A stretch of DNA of 64,000 bases from Martinezella dioscoreae (GTDB lineage: Bacteria > Pseudomonadota > Alphaproteobacteria > Rhizobiales > Rhizobiaceae): contig NZ_BLAJ01000002.1 of assembly GCF_009176305.1 (NCBI RefSeq), forward strand, positions 496,001-560,000, in the 5' to 3' direction. Of the stretch, positions 27,094 to 35,414 are shown in pieces. The notes beneath the pieces are model-generated. The model did not search any database. It saw only the letters and a program-made list of their open reading frames with translations, and was not told the origin of the DNA. Positions within the stretch are counted from its first letter, which is position 1, and every line of letters starts with the position of its first letter. Position numbers and translations under genes: made by a program.

Positions 27094-27503
27094 CTCAAAC
27101 GCAGCCTTTGCTGTCCAGCCACTTGCAATTTCTCATCAGATAAACAGGTTTCACCATCCATCGCAATTGAAAGCCGCCTGCGCAAAGCGAGGCGGTTTTG
27201 CATTGCCAGAAATTTGCCCCACGTACGTTGCTGCTGCCTGGAAGCGTCAAGCCGCAGGTTTCACAATAGCTTGAGATTATAGTTAATACTTCGCTTAGCC
27301 GAAGCTATTTAAGATTTTACTTCCGCCACACGCCAGCATCTCTGCAATCGGGTTTGGCAATCCGAGAGACCCGATACCGAACTCTCGAACCGAGAGCCAC
27401 TTCGGAGAAACAGATTGCGCCCCAAGGTTCCTCTTCCGCGGAGGACCATTGCCGTTGCCTTCCAACCGTAGGAAAAAGCAGCGGCCCCATACCCTGGCGC
27501 GCA
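27094..27503. other. Gene-free stretch of about 410 bases with an orphan terminator
   Basis: I see no convincing coding frame here. On the plus strand CCGCCT and AGGCGG pair at 27174-27179 and 27190-27195 (with an inner CGC/GCG) and are followed by TTTT at 27196-27199, a good intrinsic terminator. No plus-strand gene ends nearby: the DoxX gene stops 570 bases upstream. A small RNA ending at 27199 is possible. Confidence 0.4.
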
Positions 27504-28139
27504 CTACTTCGGCGGTGATTGCATGCTCTTCATGGCTTCGAGGTCTTCATGCGAGACGAACTCGCAAGCCAGCAGGGTCTTGCCCGGGAAGGCCGCGGAT
27601 TCGCGGGCGACCACGGAGACTACTCCCATCTCGGCCGCGGGCTGCTCAGCCTTACGCAAAGCGCGCCCATATGACTTCGTTGCGGTGCCGAAGAGATTGC
27701 CAAGCCCATCCGGTGTCAGGTGATAGGTCTTAGCCAGATCGTCCGCTCGCAAGCCCTCGACCAGAATGCCGAAGCTCGTTCCGGCGAAGACGATTTCACT
27801 CGTCTTGAAGCCTTGGCGGCCAAAGTCCGTAGACATTTTGTATACGGCAGCCGTCATGAGCGACGTATCCGCCTTCGCGAGCTTTTCAGCCTCATCATAC
27901 ATCTTTGTCGCGCTGGCAGTCGAATAAGGCGGCTTGCAAAGGGCGGCGTCGAAGAAGGAAGCTTTGTCGAAAGCAAACGCACTCGAACCGAGCGTGAGTG
28001 AAACAACGACGCCCAGTGAAAGGGATGCTGCTATGCTCAAGAAGACTTCCCCCAATGACTGACGAGCCGTTCGAACTTGGATCGTGTCGACCGTGCTGCT
28101 GTATCTACCGCTACGATCGCCGCCAGCCAAGCCGCCCAT
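27504..28139 (-). CDS. Hypothetical exported protein
   Basis: The product has an unusually long N-region before a hydrophobic signal-like segment (VFLSIAASLSLGVVVSLTLGSSAFA, about residues 32-56) ending in a plausible cleavage site. A compact mature domain of about 150 residues follows, with two cysteines (ALCKPPY and LLACEFVSHEDL). GGAG lies nine bases before the ATG at 28139; the ATG at 28172 is the alternative. I do not recognise the family. It is probably periplasmic. Confidence 0.6.
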   Translation of the reverse strand: MGGLAGGDRSGRYSSTVDTIQVRTARQSLGEVFLSIAASLSLGVVVSLTLGSSAFAFDKASFFDAALCKPPYSTASATKMYDEAEKLAKADTSLMTAAVYKMSTDFGRQGFKTSEIVFAGTSFGILVEGLRADDLAKTYHLTPDGLGNLFGTATKSYGRALRKAEQPAAEMGVVSVVARESAAFPGKTLLACEFVSHEDLEAMKSMQSPPK

Positions 28140-28172
28140 AGCAACTATCTCCAGATTTTTTACCGGGCTCAC

Positions 28173-28962
28173 AGATTAGATGACGACGGTTGCGGAATGT
28201 GCTTCAACCTGCGAGAAAACGCACCCTGATATAGAGCAGCCCTCTTCAATGGACCGAAGGGCATCGGTTTGGCTTGACGACGCAAGACGCGATTTGCGCG
28301 TTCCCGCGCGATACCCGCCCCTGCCCTCGATGGCTTCATTCTTGCAACCGCTTCTCCGTCTGCAGCATCCCTCAAATACGAATGCTCCCTCGCTGCCTTG
28401 CCGATGAAAGATGCTACTCGGCGCCGGAGAATTGCAATGAAGAGCCTCGGACATTTGAAGCCAACCGCTGGCGTGGAGCAGCGAAGGCCAAACCCATGCA
28501 ATACTCTGTTACACCACGCCGCGCGGACCATTCGAAGGACGCAGCTTCACCAGGCAACCTGAACAACCGCAAATATAAGGAGTACCGTCGACCCATCGCC
28601 TATTGACCGTGACTTGCTCCGCTAGCATTTGGTTTGCAGCCGCCCGAATAAAAGGCCCCTCCCCTTTTGAACACACCAACCCGCGCAAACCAGAACCCTG
28701 CGACATTTTCGCAGGCAGCTTGTTACAAATTCGGGATTGAGGGAAGATGCGCCGCGTACGCGCTACCTATCGCGGCTTCGCGAAAGCTAGCCGTCCAACT
28801 ATAAAAATCTCGTTAACCAAAAACTTGCTGCAGGCTGCACCATCTCATATATGAACGTCGGCTTGGCGTGAGGGCGAACAAGCGGGACAGATTTCTTTGC
28901 CATCCCGTCAAAATCACTTCACAATCAGTCCGTAATGGAATTGCACGCAGAGGAACGATTTG
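28173..28962. other. Gene-poor stretch of about 790 bases
   Basis: Several open frames of 60-120 codons overlap here on both strands, but none has a ribosome site or a product with natural composition; they are rich in R, S and C. The stretch has mixed base composition and is less G+C-rich near 28790-28960. I see no repeat, IS end or tRNA. It may be decayed DNA between the variable region and the replication module. Confidence 0.4.
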
Positions 28963-29439
28963 ATGGAAGAACCTTGGACAACCAATCGCGAGCCGATCGT
29001 GGCGACCGAACTCGATGTCAAGAAGGCAGCCGCGATCAACACGCTCTTGCTTCGCCCCATCGCTATCCTACCCGCCAAAGCCGGCGATCCTATCCGTCCT
29101 TTTGCGCTTGGCCTCTGGAATGAAATCCGTCCGCTTTTGAAACCTGGCGTGCCAGTCATGTCTCTGCGTCGCTCCACCAGCGCGTTTCTGCATTCCAAAC
29201 GATATTATCATGCCTGCGCCCAGCCGGATTCCATGCGGCACGACCTCGCCGGCAATCCCGTCGAGCCGCTTTCGGCCGAAGACAGGCTTGCCGCACAGCA
29301 GCGCCTGATCACGCTGCGCCAAACGCAGGCTAAGGCTGCGGCCCAACGCGAAGAGCCGCCACCACCGCCAGCTTTGAGCAAAGCAGAACTCATTCGAGCC
29401 TCCCTCCTCGGCCGACGCTCCGATCGCGCCGCCCGCTGA
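28963..29439 (+). CDS. ProQ/FinO-domain RNA-binding protein
   Basis: The 158-residue protein carries the ProQ/FinO core: ...PIRPFALGLWNEIRPLLKPG, then SLRRSTSAFLHSKRYYHACAQPDSMRHDLAGNPVEPLSAEDRLAAQQRL (residues about 43-125). The tail is proline- and arginine-rich. The ATG at 28963 follows AGAGGAA and is chosen over a TTG three bases upstream. FinO-family proteins are RNA chaperones that act on antisense/sense RNA pairs. It lies upstream of repABC, whose copy number is set by an antisense RNA. Confidence 0.8.
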   Translation: MEEPWTTNREPIVATELDVKKAAAINTLLLRPIAILPAKAGDPIRPFALGLWNEIRPLLKPGVPVMSLRRSTSAFLHSKRYYHACAQPDSMRHDLAGNPVEPLSAEDRLAAQQRLITLRQTQAKAAAQREEPPPPPALSKAELIRASLLGRRSDRAAR

Positions 29440-29557
29440 TGCGCCTGGGCGCATCGCCTCATATCCTCCTCGCCTTCATTGTAACGACCGTAATGGAAAC
29501 GCTGCGCCCTTGGCGTGGTGGTGCGGCGATGCAATTGACAGCAGCTCCGGCTGCGTC

Positions 29558-29579
29558 CCGGTAGTCCGCGGACTACCGG
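29558..29579. promoter_or_regulatory. parS-type palindrome 1
   Basis: A 22-bp perfect palindrome with the 16-bp core GTAGTCCGCGGACTAC at 29561-29576. The core shares the form GTNGTCCGCGGACNAC with sites at 29652-29667 and inside repB at 31848-31863. It agrees with the general GTT..C.GC.G..AAC form of RepB centromere sites of Rhizobiales, except at the third and fourteenth bases. Confidence 0.7.
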
Positions 29580-29651
29580 CCCATCAAGCTCATTCATGAA
29601 GTGACACGCTTGGGCGCGATCAATCCAGAATCCTGTTGGCCTTCAGTGAAA

Positions 29652-29667
29652 GTGGTCCGCGGACCAC
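29652..29667. promoter_or_regulatory. parS-type palindrome 2
   Basis: GTGGTCCGCGGACCAC is a perfect 16-bp palindrome (18 bp with flanking A/T) 91 bases right of the first. The position upstream of repA and the shared core with the two other copies support a RepB-binding centromere site. Confidence 0.7.
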
Positions 29668-29772
29668 TCGCCGTTCGTCCATGAAAATCGGGATGCGAAT
29701 CGCTATCCAGATCGGCCGTACCTAAATCGCCGAAATAGTAAAGCGGCATCGGATCGAACGTCGCTGTACGCT

Positions 29773-29794
29773 GTTGATGCGTAAAAACGCATCA
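29773..29794. repeat. Strong hairpin in the repA leader
   Basis: TTGATGCGT and ACGCATCAA form a perfect 9-bp stem around an AAAA loop, about 110 bases before repA. It could act in the leader transcript of repABC or as a binding dyad. On the plus strand no U-run follows. Confidence 0.5.
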
Positions 29795-29849
29795 AAAACT
29801 GCCTTTTATCTAAGCATTTGTAAAACGGACACGAATCGGAGCATATTGT

Positions 29850-29890
29850 AACTGCGTAGTTCAGTAGCATTCTGTCACAATTGCGCAGTT
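29850..29890. promoter_or_regulatory. repABC operator: paired AACTGCG inverted elements
   Basis: AACTGCGTAGTT (29850-29861) and AATTGCGCAGTT (29879-29890) are inverted versions of one 12-mer, separated by 17 bases. They end 16 bases before the repA start. RepA with RepB represses its own operon in this plasmid family, and this pair is the best candidate site. Confidence 0.5.
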
Positions 29891-29906
29891 AATTGGGAAA
29901 ACAACC

Positions 29907-31100
29907 ATGCAGCCGAGTCTCGTGCTACAAGAAGATCAAGAGCACCTTCCAACGCTTCTGGCGACAGATGCGCAGGAATTGTCTTATCAGCTCCAGCAAC
30001 ATCAGGCAAAGATCTTCCCGCCTCAGTCACAGAAAACTATGCGGATGTTTTCGCCGGCCGAAGCTGCAGCCTTCATCGGCATCGGTGAGGGCTATCTTCG
30101 CCAGATCGCAGCCGAAGGCCATGGACCCGACCCGCTTTCCAATGGGCGCCGGCTTTATGCCGCCGAGGATATGGACCGCATCCGCAAGGTACTGGATGAG
30201 CGCAACGGGACACCTAAATATGTTCCCTGGCGCAGAGGGTCGGAAAAGCTCCAGATCATCTCGGTCATGAATTTCAAGGGCGGTTCGGGCAAGACCACCA
30301 CCGCCGCTCACCTCGCCCAATATCTGGCGCTGAGGGGCTATCGCGTGCTGGCCATCGATCTCGATCCGCAGGCCTCCTTGTCTGCCCTCTTCGGTCATCA
30401 GCCGGAACTCGATGTCGGTGAAAATGAAACTCTCTATGGCGCCATCCGCTATGAAGAGCCGCGTCCAATCGCCGATATCGTCCGCTCGACCTATACGCCG
30501 AACCTGCATCTGATCCCCGGCAATCTCGAGCTCATGGAGTTCGAGCACGAAACGCCGCGCGCAATGGCGGCAGGTCGTGCGGAGACCATGTTCTTTGCTC
30601 GCATTGGTGAGGTTCTGACCGAGATCGAGAGTTTCTACGATGTCGTTGTCATCGATTGCCCGCCGCAGCTGGGTTTCCTGACGATGTCTGCGCTCTGCGC
30701 CGCGACGTCGATCCTCATCACCGTTCATCCGCAGATGCTCGACGTCATGTCGATGTCGCAGTTCCTGACGATGACGAGCGAGCTTATGTCCGTGGTCGAG
30801 AATGCCGGCGGGCGCACCAGCTACGACTGGATGCGCTATCTCGTCACTCGCTTCGAGCCGAACGACGGGCCGCAAAGCCAGATGACAGGCTTCATGCGAG
30901 CCATCTTCGGCAATCGCATGCTGCAGAATGCCATGGTCAAATCGACGGCCGTTGCCGATGCCGGTGTCACCAAACAAACGCTTTATGAGGTCGATCGTGC
31001 CCAATTCACCAGGGGTACCTACGACCGGGCTCTGGATTCGCTCAATCTCGTCAACAGCGAGATCGAGATGCATCTCCGCCTGACCTGGGGAAGGAAATAA
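29907..31100 (+). CDS. repA: Plasmid partition ATPase RepA (ParA family)
   Basis: The 397-residue protein has an N-terminal HTH region (MFSPAEAAAFIGIGEGYLRQIAAEG, about 47-71) and a ParA ATPase domain with the deviant Walker A KGGSGKTTT (about 123-131), Walker A' LAIDLDPQASL and Walker B VVVIDCPPQLG. These features and length match RepA of repABC replicons. It moves plasmid copies with RepB at parS and represses the operon. The repB start follows after four bases. Confidence 0.95.
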   Translation: MQPSLVLQEDQEHLPTLLATDAQELSYQLQQHQAKIFPPQSQKTMRMFSPAEAAAFIGIGEGYLRQIAAEGHGPDPLSNGRRLYAAEDMDRIRKVLDERNGTPKYVPWRRGSEKLQIISVMNFKGGSGKTTTAAHLAQYLALRGYRVLAIDLDPQASLSALFGHQPELDVGENETLYGAIRYEEPRPIADIVRSTYTPNLHLIPGNLELMEFEHETPRAMAAGRAETMFFARIGEVLTEIESFYDVVVIDCPPQLGFLTMSALCAATSILITVHPQMLDVMSMSQFLTMTSELMSVVENAGGRTSYDWMRYLVTRFEPNDGPQSQMTGFMRAIFGNRMLQNAMVKSTAVADAGVTKQTLYEVDRAQFTRGTYDRALDSLNLVNSEIEMHLRLTWGRK

Positions 31101-31104
31101 ATAG

Positions 31105-32106
31105 ATGGCGCGCAAAAACCTTCTTGAAATCTCGGCGCCGAACACGGCGCGCACGGATGCGCCAGCGGCAAAGGACAATCGCCCGATTGCAGGCTTCCTG
31201 CCGCAGGCGAGGGGTGGTGGTCCGGTGGGCGGCATTACGAGGACACTCGGAAACATCACGGAGAAGATGGAACGCGCCAGCGACCTCGAACGGCAGCTGG
31301 CGGAAGGGCAGACGGTCGTCGACATCGATCCCGATGTCATCGACGGATCCTTCGTTACCGACCGCCTCGAAATAGATCCCATTGAGCTCGGCCAACTGGT
31401 TGAGCAAATACGCGAGCACGGCCAGCAGGTTCCGATCCTTGTGCGACCGCATCCGGAGTCCAAGGGGCGCTTTCAGGTTGCCTACGGTCATCGTCGTCTG
31501 GCAGCCGCGAAGGAACTCGGCATCAAAGTGCGCGCTGTCGTCCGTCAGCTCACGGATGACCAGCTGGTGGTTAGTCAGGGCCAGGAAAATAGCGCACGCA
31601 CCAATCTTTCCTATGTCGAGCGAGCGTTGTTTGCGTTGCGCCTCGAGCAGCGTGGTTTCGGCCGCGATATCATCATGGCCGCACTCGGTGTGGACAAGGC
31701 AGCGCTTTCCAAGATGCTGATCGTCACGAGACAGGTGCCTCTGCCGCTTATCAGCGTGATCGGGCCTGCTCCTGAAATCGGCCGCAGACGTTGGCTGGAA
31801 CTGGGAGAACGTCTTGAGAGCATCGCTTCCGAGCCGATCATTGCCGAGTTGTCCGCGGACAACTATCGGAAGATGTCTAGCGATGAGCGCTTCCAGCAGG
31901 CACTCGCTCTGGCAACAGGTAAGCCCGCTTCTGGCAAGAGCACTGCAGCTCCCTCATCCATAGCCGGAGTTCCGGTAACCTTTAAGCGAACGCCGGCGCG
32001 CGCCACTTTTGTTTTCGACAGCAAGGCTGCGCCCGGTTTTGACGAGTTCGTGCAGGAGAGACTGCAATCTCTCTTCAACGAGTTTCAGCAAGGAAAGGAA
32101 ACGTAA
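31105..32106 (+). CDS. repB: Partition protein RepB (ParB family)
   Basis: The 333-residue protein has a ParB N-terminal domain with the motif GQQVPILVRPHPESKGRFQVAYGHRRLAAAKELG (within about 110-143) and a central HTH (IIMAALGVDKAALSKMLIVTRQVP, about 191-214). It binds parS-type sites and loads RepA. One copy of the palindrome GTTGTCCGCGGACAAC lies inside the gene. GGAA is visible before the ATG. The gene is the middle member of the repABC operon. Confidence 0.95.
   Translation: MARKNLLEISAPNTARTDAPAAKDNRPIAGFLPQARGGGPVGGITRTLGNITEKMERASDLERQLAEGQTVVDIDPDVIDGSFVTDRLEIDPIELGQLVEQIREHGQQVPILVRPHPESKGRFQVAYGHRRLAAAKELGIKVRAVVRQLTDDQLVVSQGQENSARTNLSYVERALFALRLEQRGFGRDIIMAALGVDKAALSKMLIVTRQVPLPLISVIGPAPEIGRRRWLELGERLESIASEPIIAELSADNYRKMSSDERFQQALALATGKPASGKSTAAPSSIAGVPVTFKRTPARATFVFDSKAAPGFDEFVQERLQSLFNEFQQGKET
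31848..31863. promoter_or_regulatory. parS-type palindrome 3 inside repB
   Basis: GTTGTCCGCGGACAAC lies within the repB reading frame. It is a perfect palindrome that fits the GTT..C.GC.G..AAC form described for RepB centromere sites of Rhizobiales. It shares GTNGTCCGCGGACNAC with the two upstream copies. A fixed non-coding motif inside a gene implies selection for binding. Confidence 0.75.
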
Positions 32107-32111
32107 CCCGC

Positions 32112-32168
32112 AAAAGAAAAAGGCCCCCAAACGACGTCGTCGTGGAAGCCCTTCTCTGATCTTAAGCA
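32112..32168 (-). ncRNA. Antisense ctRNA (incompatibility RNA) between repB and repC
   Basis: On the minus strand a -35 TTGACT (plus-strand 32197-32202) and a -10 GATTCT (32174-32179) are 17 bases apart, placing the RNA start near 32168. About 20 bases on, a G+C-rich hairpin (32122-32150) is followed by TTTTTCTTTT (32112-32121). The expected RNA is about 55 nt. In repABC plasmids such an RNA in this gap pairs with the repC leader and represses RepC synthesis. Confidence 0.82.
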
Positions 32169-32173
32169 AATCG

Positions 32174-32202
32174 AGAATCGCATTTCCCCGAATCACAGTC
32201 AA
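32174..32202 (-). promoter_or_regulatory. ctRNA promoter
   Basis: TTGACT and GATTCT on the minus strand with a 17-base spacer match a sigma70-type promoter directed against the repB-repC leader. Distance to the hairpin and U-run fits a short antisense RNA. Confidence 0.7.
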
Positions 32203-32261
32203 GAGTCTTTGACGCCGTTTTGGTGAGCTGTCTTCTTTTGCCACAACGTAGGTGAAAGAAA

Positions 32262-33569
32262 ATGGAAGCCGAATATGTGACGACGCCTTTTGGGCGGCGG
32301 CCGATGACGCTTGCCATGTTGATGGCTCAAAGACGAGCCGAGCATGGGAAGCGCATCAAGTCCGTCGACAAATGGAAGATTTATCGCGCGCTCTGTGAAG
32401 CTAAGCCTCTTCTCGGGGTGACGGATCGTGCGCTTGCAGTTCTCAATGCGCTCTTAAGCTTCTATCCGAAAAACGAGCTATCGGATGACGCCAACCTGAT
32501 CGTGTTTCCCTCGAACGCGCAGCTCTCGTTGCGCGCCCATGGGATGGCCGAGCAGACCATTCGCCGCCACTTGGCTGCGCTTATCGCTGCCGGGCTTCTG
32601 GTACGCAGGGATAGCCCCAACGGCAAGCGTTATGCTCGTCGGAGCAGGGTAGGGGACCTCAATGAGGCCTATGGCTTCTCATTGGCGCCTCTTCTCGCAC
32701 GCGCCGAAGAGATCGAGCATCTCGCCACTCGGGTTGCGGCCGAACGGCTCCATATGCAGAGCTTGCGCGAGCGTATTAGCCTCCACAGACGCGATATCGC
32801 CAAACTGATCGAAACTGCCATTGCCGAAGCTGTGGAAGGCCCTTGGGAAGCCGTCTACGTGGCTTTCCGTGCGTTGATTGACGGTGTTTCGCGATCTCCC
32901 ACCGCAATGGAGCTGGACGTTCTCCTGGATAAACTCTGCCGCCTGCACGACCAAATCATCAACCAATTGGAAACACATGTAAAAGCCACGAAACTAAGCG
33001 GCAATCCCTATCAAAATGAGCGGCACATACAGAATTCAGACTCCGAATCCCTAATTGAATCTGAAACCGAGGCCGGACAGCAAGAAATGCCACTGGACGA
33101 GACCGTATTTCCACGGACAACACCACAGACGCCCGAAGCGGCAACATCTCCGGGCGTTATCGGACCAACATCCTCAACAATGCGCAGCTTTCGCGTTGAA
33201 GCTCGTAACAAGACTGCGATGGAGCTAAAGTCCTTCCCACTGGATCTCATTCTCCGCGCTTGTCCAGACATCATGTCCTATGGACCAGCAGGGACTATCA
33301 ACAACTGGCGTGATCTGCTTGCAGCCTCGATCATCGTCAAATCAACACTCGATATCAGCCCTGGAGCCTATCAGGAGGCCTGCAGGATCATGGGGACAGA
33401 AAATGCTGCCACCGTCATCGCCTGCATCCTCCAACGCGCCCCATACATCAATTCAGCCGGCGGCTATCTTCGCGATCTGACCCGGCGAACGGAGAAAGGA
33501 GAGTTTGCGATCGGTCCCATGCTTATGAGCCTTCTGCGGGCAAATACGACCGCGCCAAAGGTGGCCTAG
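32262..33569 (+). CDS. repC: Replication initiator RepC
   Basis: The 435-residue protein shows the RepC N-terminal pattern (TTPFGRRPMTLAMLMAQRRA...KWKIYRALCEAKPLLGVTDRALAVLNALLSFYPK) and a C-terminal VEARNKTAMELKSFPLDLILRACPDI block. RepC initiates replication, and the origin of repABC plasmids lies inside its own gene. The ATG follows AGGTGAAAG and is 155 bases after repB, with the ctRNA in the gap. Confidence 0.95.
   Translation: MEAEYVTTPFGRRPMTLAMLMAQRRAEHGKRIKSVDKWKIYRALCEAKPLLGVTDRALAVLNALLSFYPKNELSDDANLIVFPSNAQLSLRAHGMAEQTIRRHLAALIAAGLLVRRDSPNGKRYARRSRVGDLNEAYGFSLAPLLARAEEIEHLATRVAAERLHMQSLRERISLHRRDIAKLIETAIAEAVEGPWEAVYVAFRALIDGVSRSPTAMELDVLLDKLCRLHDQIINQLETHVKATKLSGNPYQNERHIQNSDSESLIESETEAGQQEMPLDETVFPRTTPQTPEAATSPGVIGPTSSTMRSFRVEARNKTAMELKSFPLDLILRACPDIMSYGPAGTINNWRDLLAASIIVKSTLDISPGAYQEACRIMGTENAATVIACILQRAPYINSAGGYLRDLTRRTEKGEFAIGPMLMSLLRANTTAPKVA
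32969..33075. other. AT-rich segment of repC, probable origin
   Basis: This part of repC is visibly richer in A and T than the flanks (runs such as ACATGTAAAAG and CCCTAATTGAATC). In studied repABC replicons the origin lies in such a stretch in the middle of repC. The position fits; there is no further sequence proof. Confidence 0.4.
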
Positions 33570-34059
33570 CCGGTTCTAATTTCAATGTGGAAAGATTGAT
33601 ATCCGGTTCCACCTAGGCCTCGATACGGAGCGCTGGTTTAACGCAGACCTGATCAAGTCTGCTGAGACGCATCGACCACGGTTTTGGTTGATGCGAAAGA
33701 CGGCGCAGCCCTCCTATAGGGCTAACGGCAGGAAAGAGAGGGATAGCTTCTGATTGAGGCTTTATCTCAATGAAATCAATCGGCTAGAGGCTGTGTAAAA
33801 TTCAGCCAGGTCAGCCGAAGTAAGTCATAGGAGGCGTTCTTATCGTCCGCCGATCTCAAGTTTTTATGCCGTTTTTACCGGCAAATGTCCATATATTTTC
33901 GCGTCGATCCGGCGCTATGGTATCCACAGGCAAGCTTACCGCGCAGGCATTTGGACGCGACAGGAGAAATTGCATCCCGGCTCCCTTAAACAGGCGCGGC
34001 AATGATCAATGATCCCGGCCGTCACCTGTCAAATTTCCTGATTTAGCTCTCGGCCACCG
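33570..34059. other. Gene-free stretch of about 490 bases after repC
   Basis: No coding frame with a ribosome site is visible. There is one near-match to a DnaA box (TATCCACA at 33921-33928). No further GTNGTCCGCGGACNAC palindrome and no clear terminator were found here. Confidence 0.4.
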
Positions 34060-35067
34060 TCACGGCTGGTCGCAGATCGGGATCGGCTTGGCAGGCGGTG
34101 CCGGATGGTCCTTCTTGTATTGCACGATGATCGGTTCGAGGGTTTCCTTCGGCCAGAACTTAGGCGTGCCGATCTCCTTCAAGCAGGAGTCGTTCCAATA
34201 TAATCCGGATTGGGCCGGAGAGCGCCCCGCCGCAACGGCTTTGGCGATCGCTTTGATGTCCGAGGACTCCGGATAGATGTAGAGCGTCGTCGGATTGTCC
34301 TTCACCATGGAAATGATCTGATTGGCATCCGATGCCGCCCAACTGGTGCAGCCGTCGCTACGGCCGCCAGCATATTCCACCAGCTTTCCGAGCGGAACAT
34401 ATCCGTCCCGGTTGGCGTAGGGGCTCTGCGGATCTTTCTTCATGCAGATGCCCGCAACCTTGGCGGCCGCATGTCCGCCGATCGCCCTTTCGCGAGCATT
34501 CGCGGTCTCGCCTTCGCCATCGAACTGGAGGAACGTGCGAAGATAGGCAGCTTCCTTGGTTTGTGAGAGCTTGTAGTAGCCCTTGAAGGTCGTCTTCGTC
34601 TCCTCCGTCACATAGGAACCGCCCGTCGTCAGGTTCGAGTCCATCGCATTGCCGAAGTTCTTGGCGCACATGCGGCCGTTGCCGAAATCAGCTACGCCCT
34701 TGAGATCGCGGCCGCTGCCGTGGCCGGATGAAACGACACGGAACGTCTGTGTCGCCTCGCAAACGATGTAGAAGCGGCCCGCGGACTTGCCGTCATTTGG
34801 AGTGTTCGGACGAGTTGCGTCCATGGCGAAATAGCAGGGATTTTTGACCGTGCCTTCGCTCACCTTTCGCATGTAGAGCGCGCGGGCTCTTTGCAGGACT
34901 GGTTGAGCGATCTGCCCGTCGCCGGTACCGACATAGGCTCCGAGCCAGGCCGGAATGTCCGGCTGCCGGGTGGCTGCCAGGGATTGCGATGTTGCGGGAA
35001 TGACGAGGGCGAGGGAGCAAAGGCTGAGCATCTGGGGGACGCTTCGAAGGGCATATCTCAACCGCAC
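34060..35067 (-). CDS. Exported murein L,D-transpeptidase-like protein (YkuD_2 type)
   Basis: The 335-residue precursor starts best at the GTG at 35067, after GGAG, giving a basic N-region and a signal helix (MLSLCSLALVIPATSQSLAA). The mature part has the blocks GSGRDLKG..FGNG, the histidine in GGHAAAKVAG, and GRSDGCTSWA, where S.GC would hold the catalytic cysteine as in L,D-transpeptidases. It would act on peptidoglycan in the periplasm. The longer frame from 35151 lacks signals. The gene is isolated. Confidence 0.65.
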   Translation of the reverse strand: MRLRYALRSVPQMLSLCSLALVIPATSQSLAATRQPDIPAWLGAYVGTGDGQIAQPVLQRARALYMRKVSEGTVKNPCYFAMDATRPNTPNDGKSAGRFYIVCEATQTFRVVSSGHGSGRDLKGVADFGNGRMCAKNFGNAMDSNLTTGGSYVTEETKTTFKGYYKLSQTKEAAYLRTFLQFDGEGETANARERAIGGHAAAKVAGICMKKDPQSPYANRDGYVPLGKLVEYAGGRSDGCTSWAASDANQIISMVKDNPTTLYIYPESSDIKAIAKAVAAGRSPAQSGLYWNDSCLKEIGTPKFWPKETLEPIIVQYKKDHPAPPAKPIPICDQP

Positions 35068-35414
35068 GGAATTAGTTCTCCTATCAAATATTCTGGGTCG
35101 GCATTCGCTGCTGCCGTCAAAAGCAATGTTGACAGCCTGCCTGCCCCACAAGCTCGCCTGCCAAACGCTTAGATCCAGAACTCATACTTGTGCGCTGCTT
35201 TGCTGAACGAGATCCTAACAGATGCCGGAAATCGCGGCAGCCACAGAGAATTGTTGCCTGCCGTTGATATACTCCACCTGTTCGCGCCAGCCTTCTTCAG
35301 CGATCGCGGCGCAAATATGGCGGAGTTCGGGCAGGGTTGTGCATATGAAAGGCCCTGGGCTTGCCGGAGGGACGGTTGTTCAAGCCTGCGATATTACGCT
35401 AAAGGTAAAGAATC
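35068..35414. other. Gene-free stretch of about 350 bases
   Basis: It lies upstream of the transpeptidase-like gene and downstream of the membrane protein at 35415. Open frames on the plus strand here have no ribosome site and are shadows. No repeat or terminator was recognised. Confidence 0.35.

Noticed and set aside
28173..28606. Possible genes of 90-120 codons on both strands
   Set aside because: The frames overlap one another, have no ribosome sites, and give arginine-, serine- and cysteine-rich products without motifs.
30027..31463. 478-codon minus-strand frame opposite repA
   Set aside because: It lies fully opposite repA and the start of repB, has no ribosome site and no recognisable domain.
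33921..33928. DnaA-box-like TATCCACA after repC
   Set aside because: Only one imperfect copy is present, and repABC origins lie within repC, so an origin here is not supported.
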